64,000 nt of DNA from positions 310,001 through 374,000 of the forward strand of contig NZ_JAJVKV010000002.1 of NCBI RefSeq assembly GCF_024198175.1, written 5' to 3'. Below, piece after piece: positions 8,406 through 16,981 of the stretch. The notes beneath the pieces were generated by a model. The model was not told where the DNA came from. It was given only the letters and a program-made list of their open reading frames with translations, and ran no database searches. Each line of letters starts with the position of its first letter. Position 1 is the stretch's first letter. The DNA is from Pyxidicoccus xibeiensis (GTDB lineage Bacteria; Myxococcota; Myxococcia; Myxococcales; Myxococcaceae). The position numbers were made by a program, and so were the translations under genes.

Positions 8406-9182
8406 ATGGACACGGAGCTGAAGGGCAGGGGTGTGCTCGTCACGGGTGGCGCGGGTGGCATCGGCACGGCGCTGACTCGCGCCTTCGCCGAGGAGGGCGC
8501 GAAGGTGGCGGTGCACTACCACTCCAATGCGAAGGGCGGGGAGGCGCTCGCGCGGGACGTGGGCGGCGCGGCCGTGCGGGCGGACCTGACGGTGGAGGCG
8601 GACGTGGACGCGCTGGTGCCCGCGGCGGTGGCGGGGCTGGGCCGGCTGGACGTGCTGGTGTGCAACGCGGGCGTGTGGCCGAAGCCGGATGAACCCGTGT
8701 GGCAGATGTCGCTGGAGCGCTGGCGCCGCACGCTGGCGGAGAACCTGGACAGCGTCTTCCTCTGCTGCCGTGCGTTCCTGAAGCACGTGGCCACGACGGG
8801 CACGGGCAACATCGTCATCATCAGCTCCACGGCGGGGCTGTTCGGCGAGGCGGGGCACGCGGACTACGCGGCAGCCAAGGGCGCGCTGGCGGGCGGCTTC
8901 GTCAAGAGCCTGAAGAACGAGCTGGGACGCATTGCCCCCATGGGGCGCGTCAACGTGGTGTGCCCCGGATGGACGGCGGTGGACCGCCACCGCGACAAGC
9001 TGGATGACCCGGGGTTCGTGAAGCGTGTCACCCGGACCATGCCCCTGCGGAAGGTGGGGCAGCCGGAGGACGTGGCGCGCGTGGTGGTGTCTCTCGCATC
9101 GGATCGCATCTCCGGCCACGTGACGGGTGAGGTCATCACCGTGGCCGGAGGCATGGAAGGACGCGTGCTACATGACTCTTGA
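8406..9182 (+). CDS. Short-chain dehydrogenase/reductase
   Basis: 258-residue classical SDR using NAD(P)H. The cofactor motif TGGAGGIG spans residues 13-20, NAG is at 87-89, and the catalytic Ser140 or Ser141, Tyr154 and Lys158 (YAAAK) are in place. The start at 8406 has GGGAGGAG upstream. The stop overlaps the start of the methyltransferase gene by 11 bases, so the two are coupled. Substrate unknown; close in form to 3-oxoacyl-ACP reductase (FabG-like) proteins. Confidence 0.9.
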   Translation: MDTELKGRGVLVTGGAGGIGTALTRAFAEEGAKVAVHYHSNAKGGEALARDVGGAAVRADLTVEADVDALVPAAVAGLGRLDVLVCNAGVWPKPDEPVWQMSLERWRRTLAENLDSVFLCCRAFLKHVATTGTGNIVIISSTAGLFGEAGHADYAAAKGALAGGFVKSLKNELGRIAPMGRVNVVCPGWTAVDRHRDKLDDPGFVKRVTRTMPLRKVGQPEDVARVVVSLASDRISGHVTGEVITVAGGMEGRVLHDS

Positions 9183-9957
9183 CGTGGACGTGCGGCAGTA
9201 CAACCGCGAGGCGTGGAACCGGCAGGTGGCGAAGGGCGACCGGTGGACGGTGCCCGTGGGCCCGGAGGTCATCGCCGCCGCGCGCCGCGGCGAGTGGAGC
9301 GTGGTGCTGACGCCCAACAAGCCGGTGCCTCGCGAGTGGTTCGGCGATATCGCAGGCAGGGACGTGCTGTGCCTCGCGGGCGCGGGCGGCCAGCAGGCGC
9401 CCATCTTCGCGGCTGCGGGAGCGCGGGTGACGGTGCTGGACAACTCGCCCGCCCAGCTCGGGCAGGACCGCAAGGTGGCCGAGCGCGAGGGGCTGGAGCT
9501 GCGGCTGGTGGAGGGCGACATGCGCGACCTGTCCATCTTCGCCGACGCGAGCTTCGACCTCATCTTCCACCCGTGCTCCAACTGCTTCGTGGACACCATC
9601 CGCCCGGTGTGGCGCGAGGCGTACCGCGTGCTGCGTCCGGGAGGCATCCTGCTGTCGGGCTTCAACAACCCGATCAACATGCTGTTGGACCCGGTGCTGG
9701 AGCAGCAGGGAGTCCTCCAGCTCAAGTACAAGATGCCCTACTCGGACTTCACCAGCCTCACGGACGAGGAGCGCGCGCGCTACGCGGACGAGCCCTTGTG
9801 CTACGCGCACTCGCTGGAGGACCAGCTCGGCGGGCAGACCGACGCGGGCTTCGCCATCGTCGGCCTCTTCGAGGACAAGCACGTGCCTGGGGACAAGCTG
9901 TCCGAGTACCTCGCCACCTTCATGGCCACGCGTGCGCTGAAGCTCGCGACCCGGTAG
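9172..9957 (+). CDS. SAM-dependent class I methyltransferase
   Basis: 261 residues. The SAM-binding motif I is seen at [15 protein letters not shown] with the acidic end of strand 2 at VTVLD, and motif VLRPGGILL later. The start ATG at 9172 lies inside the end of the SDR gene, suggesting co-translation and perhaps a shared small-molecule pathway. The methyl acceptor is unknown. Confidence 0.88.
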   Translation: MTLDVDVRQYNREAWNRQVAKGDRWTVPVGPEVIAAARRGEWSVVLTPNKPVPREWFGDIAGRDVLCLAGAGGQQAPIFAAAGARVTVLDNSPAQLGQDRKVAEREGLELRLVEGDMRDLSIFADASFDLIFHPCSNCFVDTIRPVWREAYRVLRPGGILLSGFNNPINMLLDPVLEQQGVLQLKYKMPYSDFTSLTDEERARYADEPLCYAHSLEDQLGGQTDAGFAIVGLFEDKHVPGDKLSEYLATFMATRALKLATR

Positions 9958-9975
9958 GGCAGGGGAGCAGGCTCG

Positions 9976-10000
9976 GGCCCGGGGTTCCGGGGCCCGGGCC
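9976..10000 (+). terminator. Hairpin after the methyltransferase gene
   Basis: Perfect 8-bp arms GGCCCGGG (9976-9983) and CCCGGGCC (9993-10000), 18 bases past the stop codon, followed by a short T-containing stretch (TTTAACCTTTT at 10010-10020) that may instead belong to the next promoter. Confidence 0.45.
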
Positions 10001-10101
10001 AGGGGCGGATTTAACCTTTTCCCGCGCGCGGGGTTTCTCCAGGCAAGAGGCAACGGGAGGCCGAGTCCCGGAGTCCTCACGTACCCGAGGAGAATCCCAT
10101 C

Positions 10102-10521
10102 ATGCGTCTGACGTCCGCCCTGCGGTCCGTTGTTGCTGCCTCGCTGTTGCTCGCCACTCCGGTGCTCGCCGCTGAGACCGCGCCCGCGCCCACCCCGGCC
10201 CCCGAGCAGGGCACCCGTGAGCATGGTGGACGGCGCCACCACAAGGGCGAGAAGCATGAGCGCAAGTTCCTGCGGATGGAGCACCGGCTCGACCGGGCCG
10301 TGGCCGAGGGCCGCCTCACCCAGGCCCAGGCCGACGTGTTCAAGGCCGAGGGGCGCCAGCTCCGCGAGGAGCTGAAGGCTCAGCGCGAGGCCGCGGGCGG
10401 GCAGCTCACCGACGACCAGAAGACGCAGATGCGGGAGAAGATCCGCGCGTTCCGCGCCAAGGTGAAGAGCGTCGTCAAGCCGAAGGACGCGCAGGGCGCC
10501 CAGCCGACGAAGCAGCTGTAG
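10102..10521 (+). CDS. Small periplasmic helical protein (Spy/CpxP-like)
   Basis: 139 residues. A signal peptide covers about residues 1-23 (cleavage near VLAAE), followed by a Pro/Ala and His/Arg-rich linker and a highly charged helical part (residues about 50-130). Repeated EGR and RLTQAQAD segments recall Spy and CpxP-type periplasmic chaperones, but no diagnostic LTxxQ pair is certain. The gene converges with the ChaN-like gene: its stop is one base from the other's stop. Confidence 0.75.
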   Translation: MRLTSALRSVVAASLLLATPVLAAETAPAPTPAPEQGTREHGGRRHHKGEKHERKFLRMEHRLDRAVAEGRLTQAQADVFKAEGRQLREELKAQREAAGGQLTDDQKTQMREKIRAFRAKVKSVVKPKDAQGAQPTKQL

Positions 10522-10522
10522 C

Positions 10523-12079
10523 TCAGCCGCTGAGGCGCCCCGTCCAGGCGAAGTAGGCGCCCCGGGGGTCCTCGAAGGGGTCCCTGAACAGCGCCTGCAC
10601 CTCCGCCTTCGCCACGTGGCCCGCGTCGAAGGCCTGGTACAGCCTGTCCCCGAGCAGGTAGCCCAGCGCGTGGCTGACGCCGTGGAAGAGCCGGTCCTTG
10701 CGCAGGGGCAGCAGCTTCACGGCCTCTTCGGCGCCCTCCGTCTCCGCGGCCTTGTGCGCCAGGACGAAGGCGGCAATCTGGCGCTCCACGCCCCGGCCCT
10801 CACCGAAGCGCCGCGCCCACTCCACCAGCCCCGGACACGTGCGGCGCGGGTTCACCAGCTTGGAGCCGAAGAAGCCCAGCGCCTCTTCCAGACAGCGCGC
10901 GTAGAACGCCTCGGACGCGCGGCGGGGTGCCTCCATGGCGTCTCCCACCGCGCAGTGCCGGACGAAGTGCGCCGCCTCCTCCGCCGCGTGGTTCAGCGAC
11001 AGCGAGGCGAGGTAGGCCGTCCGCGCCCGGGGGATGTAGCCGCTCTCCCGCGACAGGATGTGCCGTCGCAGCTGCGCCAGCTCCGTGTGCGTGAAGCGCC
11101 CGCGTTGCTGGATGCGCGCCAGCACGTCCTCGTCCGCCGCCGTCGTCACCTCCACCGACTCCAGCGCCCGCCCCACGGGCACGCCGGCCAGCCGGCCGAT
11201 CAGCGCGGACATCTCCCGGAACCGCTCCGCGGCGCTCCGGTCCACCAGCGGCGCGTCTCCGGCCTCCGCCTCCAGGTAGTCCAGGAAGCTCTGCTGGCAC
11301 ACCACCGGCGAGGCATTCAGGAGGCACAGCGCACCGTCCGCCAGCTCCACCGCCTCCGCTGCGCCCACGCGGCCCTCGCGCGCCAGCCGCCACCACACGC
11401 CCTCGGCGTTCTGGTACACGACCAGGCCCCGCCGGGTGTCCGCGCCGAGCGCCCGCTCCACCTGCGCCGGAAGATGGCAGGGCGCCACGTGGTACTGGCC
11501 CACCAGCACCATGACCAGCGGCCGGTCTTCCGCGCGGGCGATGCGGGCAATGCGCTCGGCCGCATAGGCATCTCTCAGCTCCAGCGAGCGCTCGCCGTGC
11601 GCGCGCCGGTCGATGCCCACGACCTCCAGCTTGTGCCGCCGCGCGAAGGAGAGCAGGGCGCGGGTGCCCGTGCCGGCGCCGAAGCCGGACGCGCTCGCGG
11701 CGGGGCCCAGCTTCGCCAGCAGCGAGCGCTCGGAGAGCCGTCCGGCACGCCAGGCGTCCACGGTGGACTGGTGGCGGCCCTCCACGCACTCGAGCGCGAG
11801 GACGACGCGGCGGCCCGAGGCGAGCGCGCGCTCCACCAGCGCCAGGTACGTCTCCTGCGCGAGCGGGAGCGTGTGGTAGTCGCCCACGTAGACGACGTCG
11901 GCGGCCTGCACGTGCTGGTGCACCGCCGGCAGCGCCACGATGCGCTGATAGCTGCTGGTGCGTCGCCTGTAGCGGGCCTCATAGGCCCGGAAGGAGTCGG
12001 TCTGACCGTCCACCACTCGGGCAATTTGCGCCCTCTGCCGGCGGAACAGTGCGAGATGCAGTGCGAGCGAGTCGCGCAT
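10523..12079 (-). CDS. ChaN-like (DUF399) protein
   Basis: 518 residues. The N-terminal half matches the ChaN haem-binding fold of the Tiki/EreA superfamily: GDYHT at 66-70, VLALECV near 93-99 and a later MVLVGQYHVAP segment hold the family's acidic and His positions. Unlike E. coli ChaN there is no lipoprotein signal, so it looks cytoplasmic. The C-terminal 250 residues are a separate helical region I do not recognise. The gene is divergent from a TonB-dependent receptor, consistent with, but not proof of, a role in iron or haem handling. Confidence 0.75.
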   Translation of the reverse strand: MRDSLALHLALFRRQRAQIARVVDGQTDSFRAYEARYRRRTSSYQRIVALPAVHQHVQAADVVYVGDYHTLPLAQETYLALVERALASGRRVVLALECVEGRHQSTVDAWRAGRLSERSLLAKLGPAASASGFGAGTGTRALLSFARRHKLEVVGIDRRAHGERSLELRDAYAAERIARIARAEDRPLVMVLVGQYHVAPCHLPAQVERALGADTRRGLVVYQNAEGVWWRLAREGRVGAAEAVELADGALCLLNASPVVCQQSFLDYLEAEAGDAPLVDRSAAERFREMSALIGRLAGVPVGRALESVEVTTAADEDVLARIQQRGRFTHTELAQLRRHILSRESGYIPRARTAYLASLSLNHAAEEAAHFVRHCAVGDAMEAPRRASEAFYARCLEEALGFFGSKLVNPRRTCPGLVEWARRFGEGRGVERQIAAFVLAHKAAETEGAEEAVKLLPLRKDRLFHGVSHALGYLLGDRLYQAFDAGHVAKAEVQALFRDPFEDPRGAYFAWTGRLSG

Positions 12080-12276
12080 GGATTGCGCAGATCCCTCGCA
12101 CGGCGCAGGGGACCCGGCAAAAAAACGACACCGAGAGGGGAGCGGAGTGGCGCGCTCGCGGCCGTGCTCGGGTCTTCGAGGTCCAGGGCTCGCCTGGTCG
12201 CCCGCGCATGAGAGATATGGAGATTCGGCCCCTTCCTTGACTCACTGATCCGGGCAAAGGACCATCACTCGCAGCC
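12080..12276. other. Divergent intergenic region, ChaN-like gene / TonB receptor
   Basis: 197 bases between two divergent genes. It has an A7 run at 12120-12126. I see no convincing Fur box or strong sigma-70 promoter. The GTG start of the receptor has only AAAGGA, 17 bases upstream, as a ribosome binding site. Confidence 0.3.
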
Positions 12277-15147
12277 GTGAAGACCGCATCCGCTCGCGCG
12301 ACCCTCCTCTGCCTCGTGCTCCTCGTTGCGGCGTCTGCCCGCGCCGAGGAGCCGGTGCTCCTCCACTCCGCGCCTCCCCGTGCAGAGCCCAACGCGGCGC
12401 TGCAACTGGACGGCACGCTGGTGGAGGGCCGCCGTGTCCTGGAGCTGTACGTCCGCTACCGGGGCCCCGGCGAGCCCTTCGCCCGGGTCGCGATGGAGCG
12501 GCAGTACGGCGACCTCTACCGCGGCATCATCCCCGCAGGGCACATGGTGCCGCCCGGCGTCGAGTACTACGTCGAGGGCCTCACCACCGACGGTGAGCGC
12601 ATCCCGCTGTTCCAGTCCGCCGCCCGTCCCGCGCGCGTGCTCGTGGGCGGGGAAACTCCCGCGGCGACCGCCACCGTCACGCCCCCTGTGTCCCGGCCCG
12701 CCGCGACGCCGGAGAGCCGGCCTGCCACGACGCGGCCCCCTCCGGTGGAGCGCACCCGGCCGTCCCCGTCCACGCCGCCGGCTTCGCGCGATGACTCCAT
12801 GGCCGCGCTCACCGCGGACCTTCCCTCGGATGTGCCCACCGAGCCCCCGCCGCCAGCGCGCACCGCCCGGCCGGCGACCCCGACTCCGCGAGACACCGCG
12901 TCCGCGAGCGAGCCCCGGGCCTCCGCTGACGCGCCAGTGGCCCGCGACGAGCGCCCGCGCCTGGCCACCCGGGAGCCCCGGTCCTCGGACGAGGGGGCAG
13001 CCGCCGACGCCCCCGCGCGCACCGAGATGGAGGAGGACCTGGCCCTCTACAGCGCCGAGGACACGCTGGCGCTGGCCACCCGCCACGAGGAGACGGTGAG
13101 GACGGTGCCCGCGATTGGTGCCTCGTTCGGCCGCGAGCAGATTCACGCGCTGGGCGCCCGCACCGTGGCGGACGTGCTGGACGTGGTGCCCGGCCTCTAC
13201 GTCAGCCGCGACGTGCAGGGCTTCCACCGCACCTCCGTGCGCGGCCTGCGCAACGACGCGGAGCTGCTCTTCCTCCTCAACGGCCACCGCCTCAACAACT
13301 TCTTCGACGGCAAGGCGCTGATGAACCTGCCGGTGGAGAACCTGGAGCGCGTGGAGGTCATCCGCGGCCCCGGCTCCGCGCTCTATGGCGCGGGCGCCTT
13401 CCTGGGCGTGGTCAACATCGTCACCGACCGCACCGACGGCGTGCGCACGGCCGTGTCCGGCGGCGGCTTCTTCGAGCGGGATGACCGGCTCGCCGCCACC
13501 GTGGACGGCCATGCCTCCGCCGGGCACACCTCCGGAGACCTGCGCCTCTTCGCGGACGTGGACGTGTGGAGCCAGGCCGGCGACTCCACCGTCATCGAGA
13601 ACGACTCGCTGGACGACGAGGCGCGCTCGCAGGGCCTGCGCGACGTGGAGGACCCCGCGGGCCGCACCCGCGACGAGCGCTTCCTCGTCAACGCGGGCGG
13701 AGGCCTCTCCTACGCCCTGGGCGGCGCCGGCCGGCTGGGCGCCTCCGCGCGCATCCTCTCCGAGAAGCGCGGTGCGCTCCTGGGCCTGTTCGACGCGGTG
13801 GGCGAGGACTCCGAGCTGCGCTGGAACGTCCTCATGGCGGACCTCACCTGGGAGCGGACGTTCGGCGCCTCCGTGTCGCTGCGCGCCCGCGCCGGCTTCG
13901 ACCAGCAGTCCACCGACCGCTTCTTCCAGCTCACCCCCCGGGGCTTCCGCACCGGCACCGGTGACGGCCTCCTCTTCGAGGACGGGATGCTGGAGCAGAC
14001 GCGCGTCTCCGTCCGCTCGCTCACCGGCAGCGTGGACGCGGACGTGGTGCTCGGCTCCGGCAACCGCCTGTCCCTGGGCGCGGTGGTGGAGCAGCAGTCG
14101 CTGGGCGAGTACGAGTACGAGACGAACTACACCCTGGATGCCCGGCCGCGCCCCGAGGGGCTGGCCCGGCCCGAGGGGCTGGAGGACCTGATATCGCTGG
14201 CCGGCGGCGACGCGTCCAAGCGCCTCACCGTGGGCCTGTTCGCGCAGGACCAGTGGACCGTCGTCAGTTCCCTGACGCTCACCTTCGGCGTGCGTCTGGA
14301 CGCCACCCAGCTTCCCACCGTGAACGCGGCCGGCGCGATTACCGGCACGAGCTTCGTGCCCCGCATCAACCCGCGCGTGGGGCTCGTCTTCTCCGCCACG
14401 GACGCGCTGGTGCTCAAGGCGCTGTACGGCCGCGCCTTCCGTCCTCCCACGCTGCAGGAGCTGGTCGAGCGCATCCCCGACACCGACTACAACCAGGGCC
14501 GCTTCGAGGGGAACCCGCGGCTGCAGCCCTCCACGGTGGACACCTTCGAGCTGGGCGCGGACCTCATCCAGTCCGCGGGCGATGCGCGCGTGCGGCTGCG
14601 CGCCAATGCCTTCATCGCCCTGTTCGACTCGCCCATCATCCCGGTGGACACCACGGGCAACATCGTCCCGCTGCGCAACCGCGAGCTGGGCGTGCGCGTG
14701 TACGGCGTGGAGGGCGAGGCCCGCCTGGAGGCCTCCAAGCGCGCCCACGCCTGGCTCAACGCGAGCATCTCCCGCGCGGAGGACCTGGAGCTGCCGTCCC
14801 AGTCCCGCCTCCTCACCGACACCCCGCAGGCCCGCTTCAACGCCGGCGTGTCCATGCCCATTGGCGCGTGGGTGAACTTCGACGTGGTGGTGCGCGCGGG
14901 CGCCGAGCGGCGCAACAACAGCCGCTCCGTGCTGGAGCTCATCCGCCGCTACAAGATTCCCGCCTACAGCCTCATCACCGCGCAGCTCCGCACCGAGCCC
15001 ATCCTGGACCACTGGGACGTGGCGGTGGTGGCGCACAACCTCTTCGACAACGACCTCCGCGACGACGTGCCCCGGCCGGACCGCGTCCCCGGCCTGCTGC
15101 CGCGCGAGGGCATGTCCGGCTACCTCACCGTGAGGGCCCGCTACTGA
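12277..15147 (+). CDS. TonB-dependent outer-membrane receptor
   Basis: 956 residues, GTG start. A signal peptide (residues 1-23) is followed by an extra domain (about 30-125), a Pro/Thr/Ala-rich linker (about 126-255), the plug domain (about 280-390, with TVADVLDVVPGLYVSRD, SVRGLRND and ERVEVIRGPGSALYGAGA), and the beta-barrel to the C-terminus. The extra N-terminal domain and long Pro-rich linker are unusual and could span the periplasm or engage TonB. Its stop overlaps the start of the 5'-nucleotidase-like lipoprotein gene, so the two are made together. Substrate unknown; a nucleotide, phosphate or iron source are all possible. Confidence 0.93.
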   Translation: MKTASARATLLCLVLLVAASARAEEPVLLHSAPPRAEPNAALQLDGTLVEGRRVLELYVRYRGPGEPFARVAMERQYGDLYRGIIPAGHMVPPGVEYYVEGLTTDGERIPLFQSAARPARVLVGGETPAATATVTPPVSRPAATPESRPATTRPPPVERTRPSPSTPPASRDDSMAALTADLPSDVPTEPPPPARTARPATPTPRDTASASEPRASADAPVARDERPRLATREPRSSDEGAAADAPARTEMEEDLALYSAEDTLALATRHEETVRTVPAIGASFGREQIHALGARTVADVLDVVPGLYVSRDVQGFHRTSVRGLRNDAELLFLLNGHRLNNFFDGKALMNLPVENLERVEVIRGPGSALYGAGAFLGVVNIVTDRTDGVRTAVSGGGFFERDDRLAATVDGHASAGHTSGDLRLFADVDVWSQAGDSTVIENDSLDDEARSQGLRDVEDPAGRTRDERFLVNAGGGLSYALGGAGRLGASARILSEKRGALLGLFDAVGEDSELRWNVLMADLTWERTFGASVSLRARAGFDQQSTDRFFQLTPRGFRTGTGDGLLFEDGMLEQTRVSVRSLTGSVDADVVLGSGNRLSLGAVVEQQSLGEYEYETNYTLDARPRPEGLARPEGLEDLISLAGGDASKRLTVGLFAQDQWTVVSSLTLTFGVRLDATQLPTVNAAGAITGTSFVPRINPRVGLVFSATDALVLKALYGRAFRPPTLQELVERIPDTDYNQGRFEGNPRLQPSTVDTFELGADLIQSAGDARVRLRANAFIALFDSPIIPVDTTGNIVPLRNRELGVRVYGVEGEARLEASKRAHAWLNASISRAEDLELPSQSRLLTDTPQARFNAGVSMPIGAWVNFDVVVRAGAERRNNSRSVLELIRRYKIPAYSLITAQLRTEPILDHWDVAVVAHNLFDNDLRDDVPRPDRVPGLLPREGMSGYLTVRARY

Positions 15148-15992
15148 TGCGACTCCAGCGCTTCTCCGCCAGACTCCTCGCCGCCGCGCTCGCCTTCGCC
15201 GCGCCGCTCTCCGGCTGCATCGCCTACAACGACTCGTGCCAGCCGCTCGTCGACGACCCGGACGCCGTCGTCGGCTACCTGGGCCAGGACGTGCTGCTCG
15301 ACAGGGCCTTCACCCGGCACGACAACAACGCGCTCGCCCAGGTGGCCGCGGATGCCTTCCTCCACGCGGAGGACAGCTCCGCCCGGCCCGCCGTGCTGGG
15401 CATCATCAACGGCGGCTCGCTGCGCGACGAGGGGCTGTGCGTCACCCGCACCTCGCTGCGCAAGGGCCCGCTCACCGACGGCGTGCTCCACGAGCTCATC
15501 CTCTTCGAGAACCTCGTGGTGACGGTGGACCTCACCGAGCGGCAGCTCGTGGACATGCTGGAGCACTCCGTGGGCAGCCTCTACCGGGAGGGGCAGGAGA
15601 TTGCCTCGCCCTCCGGCGCCTTCCTCCACGTGTCCGCCGGCAGCTCGCTGCGCGTGGACTGCGCGATGCCCCGGGGCCAGCGCGTGCGCGAGCTGAAGGT
15701 CGGCGGCAGGGCGGTGACGCTGCCGCCCAGCCAGGACGCCTCGGTCCGCTACCGGGTGGCCATGCCCACGTTCATCCTGGAGGGGGGCGACGGCTACGGC
15801 GCGGCGCTGGGCAACGCGGGACAGGACCCAGACCGCAACCCGGTGCAGGCGCGCAAGCTGGGCGGCACGGACGCCAACCTCACGTCGGCGTACATGAAGG
15901 AGAAGTACCCCACGCCCGTGCAGGCGCTCGTCGAGGAGCCGCGAGTGGTGTTCGTGAACTGCGCCCTGCCCGCGCGGCCCTCCGGCAGGTAA
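15147..15992 (+). CDS. Lipoprotein with a stand-alone 5'-nucleotidase C-terminal domain
   Basis: 281 residues. The signal peptide ends with a lipobox (PLSGC, Cys near residue 26). The rest matches the C-terminal, substrate-recognition domain of 5'-nucleotidase/UshA: INGGSLRD, KGPLTDGVLHE, VTVDLTERQLVDMLEHSV and the late EGGDGYGAAL. The N-terminal metallophosphatase domain, with all the metal ligands, is absent; full enzymes have about 550 residues. It should bind a ligand but not hydrolyse it. The ATG overlaps the receptor stop (TGATG), so it probably works with the TonB receptor as a surface ligand-capture partner. Confidence 0.82.
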   Translation: MRLQRFSARLLAAALAFAAPLSGCIAYNDSCQPLVDDPDAVVGYLGQDVLLDRAFTRHDNNALAQVAADAFLHAEDSSARPAVLGIINGGSLRDEGLCVTRTSLRKGPLTDGVLHELILFENLVVTVDLTERQLVDMLEHSVGSLYREGQEIASPSGAFLHVSAGSSLRVDCAMPRGQRVRELKVGGRAVTLPPSQDASVRYRVAMPTFILEGGDGYGAALGNAGQDPDRNPVQARKLGGTDANLTSAYMKEKYPTPVQALVEEPRVVFVNCALPARPSGR

Positions 15993-16003
15993 TCGCCGGT
16001 GGG

Positions 16004-16019
16004 CCGGGCGCGGGCCCGG
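16004..16019. terminator. Short hairpin between convergent genes
   Basis: 6-bp arms CCGGGC and GCCCGG with a 4-base loop in the 37 bases between the convergent stop codons at 15992 and 16030. No T-run; possible bidirectional terminator. Confidence 0.35.
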
Positions 16020-16029
16020 GATGCTGCGA

Positions 16030-16314
16030 CTACTTGGGCTCGTCCGAAGACGGAGCCGCCGCCACGGCCACCAGGGGCGGGGCGGAGGGCGTCGGCGCCG
16101 CGGCAGCCACAGGGGCCACCGCTACGGGACGGGGCGGGGGGCTGAGCACGTCGTTCACGGAAGGCATCTTCCGGATGTCGCCGCGCGCCACCTTCCACGC
16201 CTGCTGGACGATCCACGACAGGGAGCGGTCCTGCCGCGTGGCCTCACGCTGGATTTCCTCCAGCATGTCCTCGGGGAAGTAGAGACTTTGCTTGCGATGG
16301 TCTGTCGTCGCCAT
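16030..16314 (-). CDS. TIGR04563-type ribbon-helix-helix protein with Pro/Ala tail
   Basis: 94 residues. The first 50 residues contain the conserved KQSLYFPEDMLEEIQREA ribbon-helix-helix core followed by DRSLSWIVQQAWK. The last 40 residues are Pro/Ala/Val-rich and look disordered. It is 7 bases downstream of a close paralogue, forming a two-gene run. TIGR04563 proteins are known mainly from myxobacteria; they are probably DNA-binding dimers of unknown target. Confidence 0.85.
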   Translation of the reverse strand: MATTDHRKQSLYFPEDMLEEIQREATRQDRSLSWIVQQAWKVARGDIRKMPSVNDVLSPPPRPVAVAPVAAAAPTPSAPPLVAVAAAPSSDEPK

Positions 16315-16321
16315 GCCGGCT

Positions 16322-16525
16322 CTACTCCTCCCGCGGGTCCTGGCGCTCGTCGCCAGTCACGTCGTTGACGGCGGGGAAGGACTTGATGCGCTCACGGGCG
16401 ATCTTCCACGCCTGCTGCACGACCCAGGACAGGGAGCGGTCCTGGCGGGTCGCTTCCTCCTGGATCTCCTTCAGCATTTCCTCGGGGAAGTACAGCGACT
16501 GCTTGCGCTTGTCAGTGCCTGCCAT
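16322..16525 (-). CDS. TIGR04563-type ribbon-helix-helix protein
   Basis: 67 residues with the same core as its neighbour (KQSLYFPEEMLKEIQEEA, DRSLSWVVQQAWK) but without the Pro/Ala tail. The start at 16525 was chosen because homology to the paralogue begins there and GGAG lies upstream; the longer frame to 16888 runs through a structured non-coding region. Pair is likely a tandem duplication and could form homo- or heterodimers. Confidence 0.85.
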   Translation of the reverse strand: MAGTDKRKQSLYFPEEMLKEIQEEATRQDRSLSWVVQQAWKIARERIKSFPAVNDVTGDERQDPREE

Positions 16526-16697
16526 ACCTGGGTCTCCGGGGCGGATTCGAGGTGACGACCTGAACACACCGGGGTCGTTATCCGACAGACTCCCAAGAGG
16601 GTCAACGGTTTCGGAGGACTGATTCCGCCGCTGCACGGTCCAGGCCCTGACACTTGCAGTCGCACCTGACGTGTGCAGCAGGGCGCGAAAAAGGAAA

Positions 16698-16732
16698 CGC
16701 CCCGGACCTCCAAAAAGCGGAAGTCCGGGGCG
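16698..16732 (-). terminator. Intrinsic terminator, minus strand
   Basis: 10-bp perfect stem (16698-16707 with 16723-16732) extended by three more pairs past a mismatch. On the minus strand it is followed at once by TTTCCTTTTT. There is no gene ending upstream of it on that strand, which points to a non-coding transcript. Confidence 0.75.
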
Positions 16733-16743
16733 CATCGGAAAGA

Positions 16744-16776
16744 GGGACCGCCGGGAGTGCATCTCCTGGCGGTCCC
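16744..16776. repeat. Strong hairpin, 9-bp arms extended to about 14 bp
   Basis: GGGACCGCC (16744-16752) pairs with GGCGGTCCC (16768-16776); inside, one G-T wobble and GGAG/CTCC extend the stem, leaving a 5-base loop. It lies in the proposed small RNA. Confidence 0.7.
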
Positions 16777-16899
16777 GTGGGCCCAGAGGGGGAGGGGGGG
16801 GACCCCTAGGCCCAACATCAAGAATTCGAACCGTCCACTCAACAACGCCTGCGGGCGCGCTTATTTCCGCTCCCGCGTCCAGCCCCATCCGGTGTGACG

Positions 16900-16928
16900 A
16901 TCATAAGAACCGACCCCCCTACCTTCAA
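16900..16928 (-). promoter_or_regulatory. Sigma-70-type promoter of the candidate small RNA
   Basis: TTGAAG (-35, 16923-16928) and TATGAT (-10, 16900-16905) with exactly 17 bases between, reading on the minus strand. This is among the best consensus matches I noticed in the window. A 13-bp palindrome lies just upstream of the -35. Confidence 0.6.
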
Positions 16929-16942
16929 CCGCACGCGACTCT

Positions 16943-16955
16943 GTAACCCTGTTAC
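16943..16955. promoter_or_regulatory. 13-bp palindrome GTAACCCTGTTAC
   Basis: A perfect GTAAC-N3-GTTAC palindrome centred about 55 bases upstream of the predicted small RNA start and about 33 bases upstream of tilS. It could be an operator for either. Confidence 0.35.
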
Positions 16956-16981
16956 CAGACATTCCATTCCTCCCCTGTCAG

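Larger units (their letters stand above)
16690..16893 (-). ncRNA. Candidate small RNA gene, about 200 nt
   Basis: On the minus strand a promoter (TTGAAG at 16923-16928, 17-base spacer, TATGAT at 16900-16905) predicts a start near 16893. About 200 bases later there is a classic intrinsic terminator (16698-16732 followed by TTTCCTTTTT). No credible reading frame lies between. The RNA would contain a hairpin of TGGGCC...GGGCCCA (about 16780-16815), a 13-14 bp hairpin at 16744-16776 and the terminator. I do not recognise a known RNA family; it lacks the features of tRNA, SRP RNA, tmRNA and 6S RNA that I could test by eye. It could instead be a terminated leader of the ribbon-helix-helix genes 165 bases downstream. 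Confidence 0.45.

Noticed and set aside
12265..15036. 923-codon open frame antisense to the TonB receptor gene
   Set aside because: High-GC shadow frame; composition is His/Arg/Val-rich and the opposite strand encodes a clear family protein.
16822..16832. tRNA T-loop-like GGTTCGAATTC on the minus strand
   Set aside because: The flanking bases cannot form a T-stem and there is no acceptor or anticodon arm, so no tRNA gene.
16322..16888. 188-residue version of the second ribbon-helix-helix gene
   Set aside because: The extra 121 residues cover the structured non-coding region; homology and a ribosome binding site support the 67-residue form.
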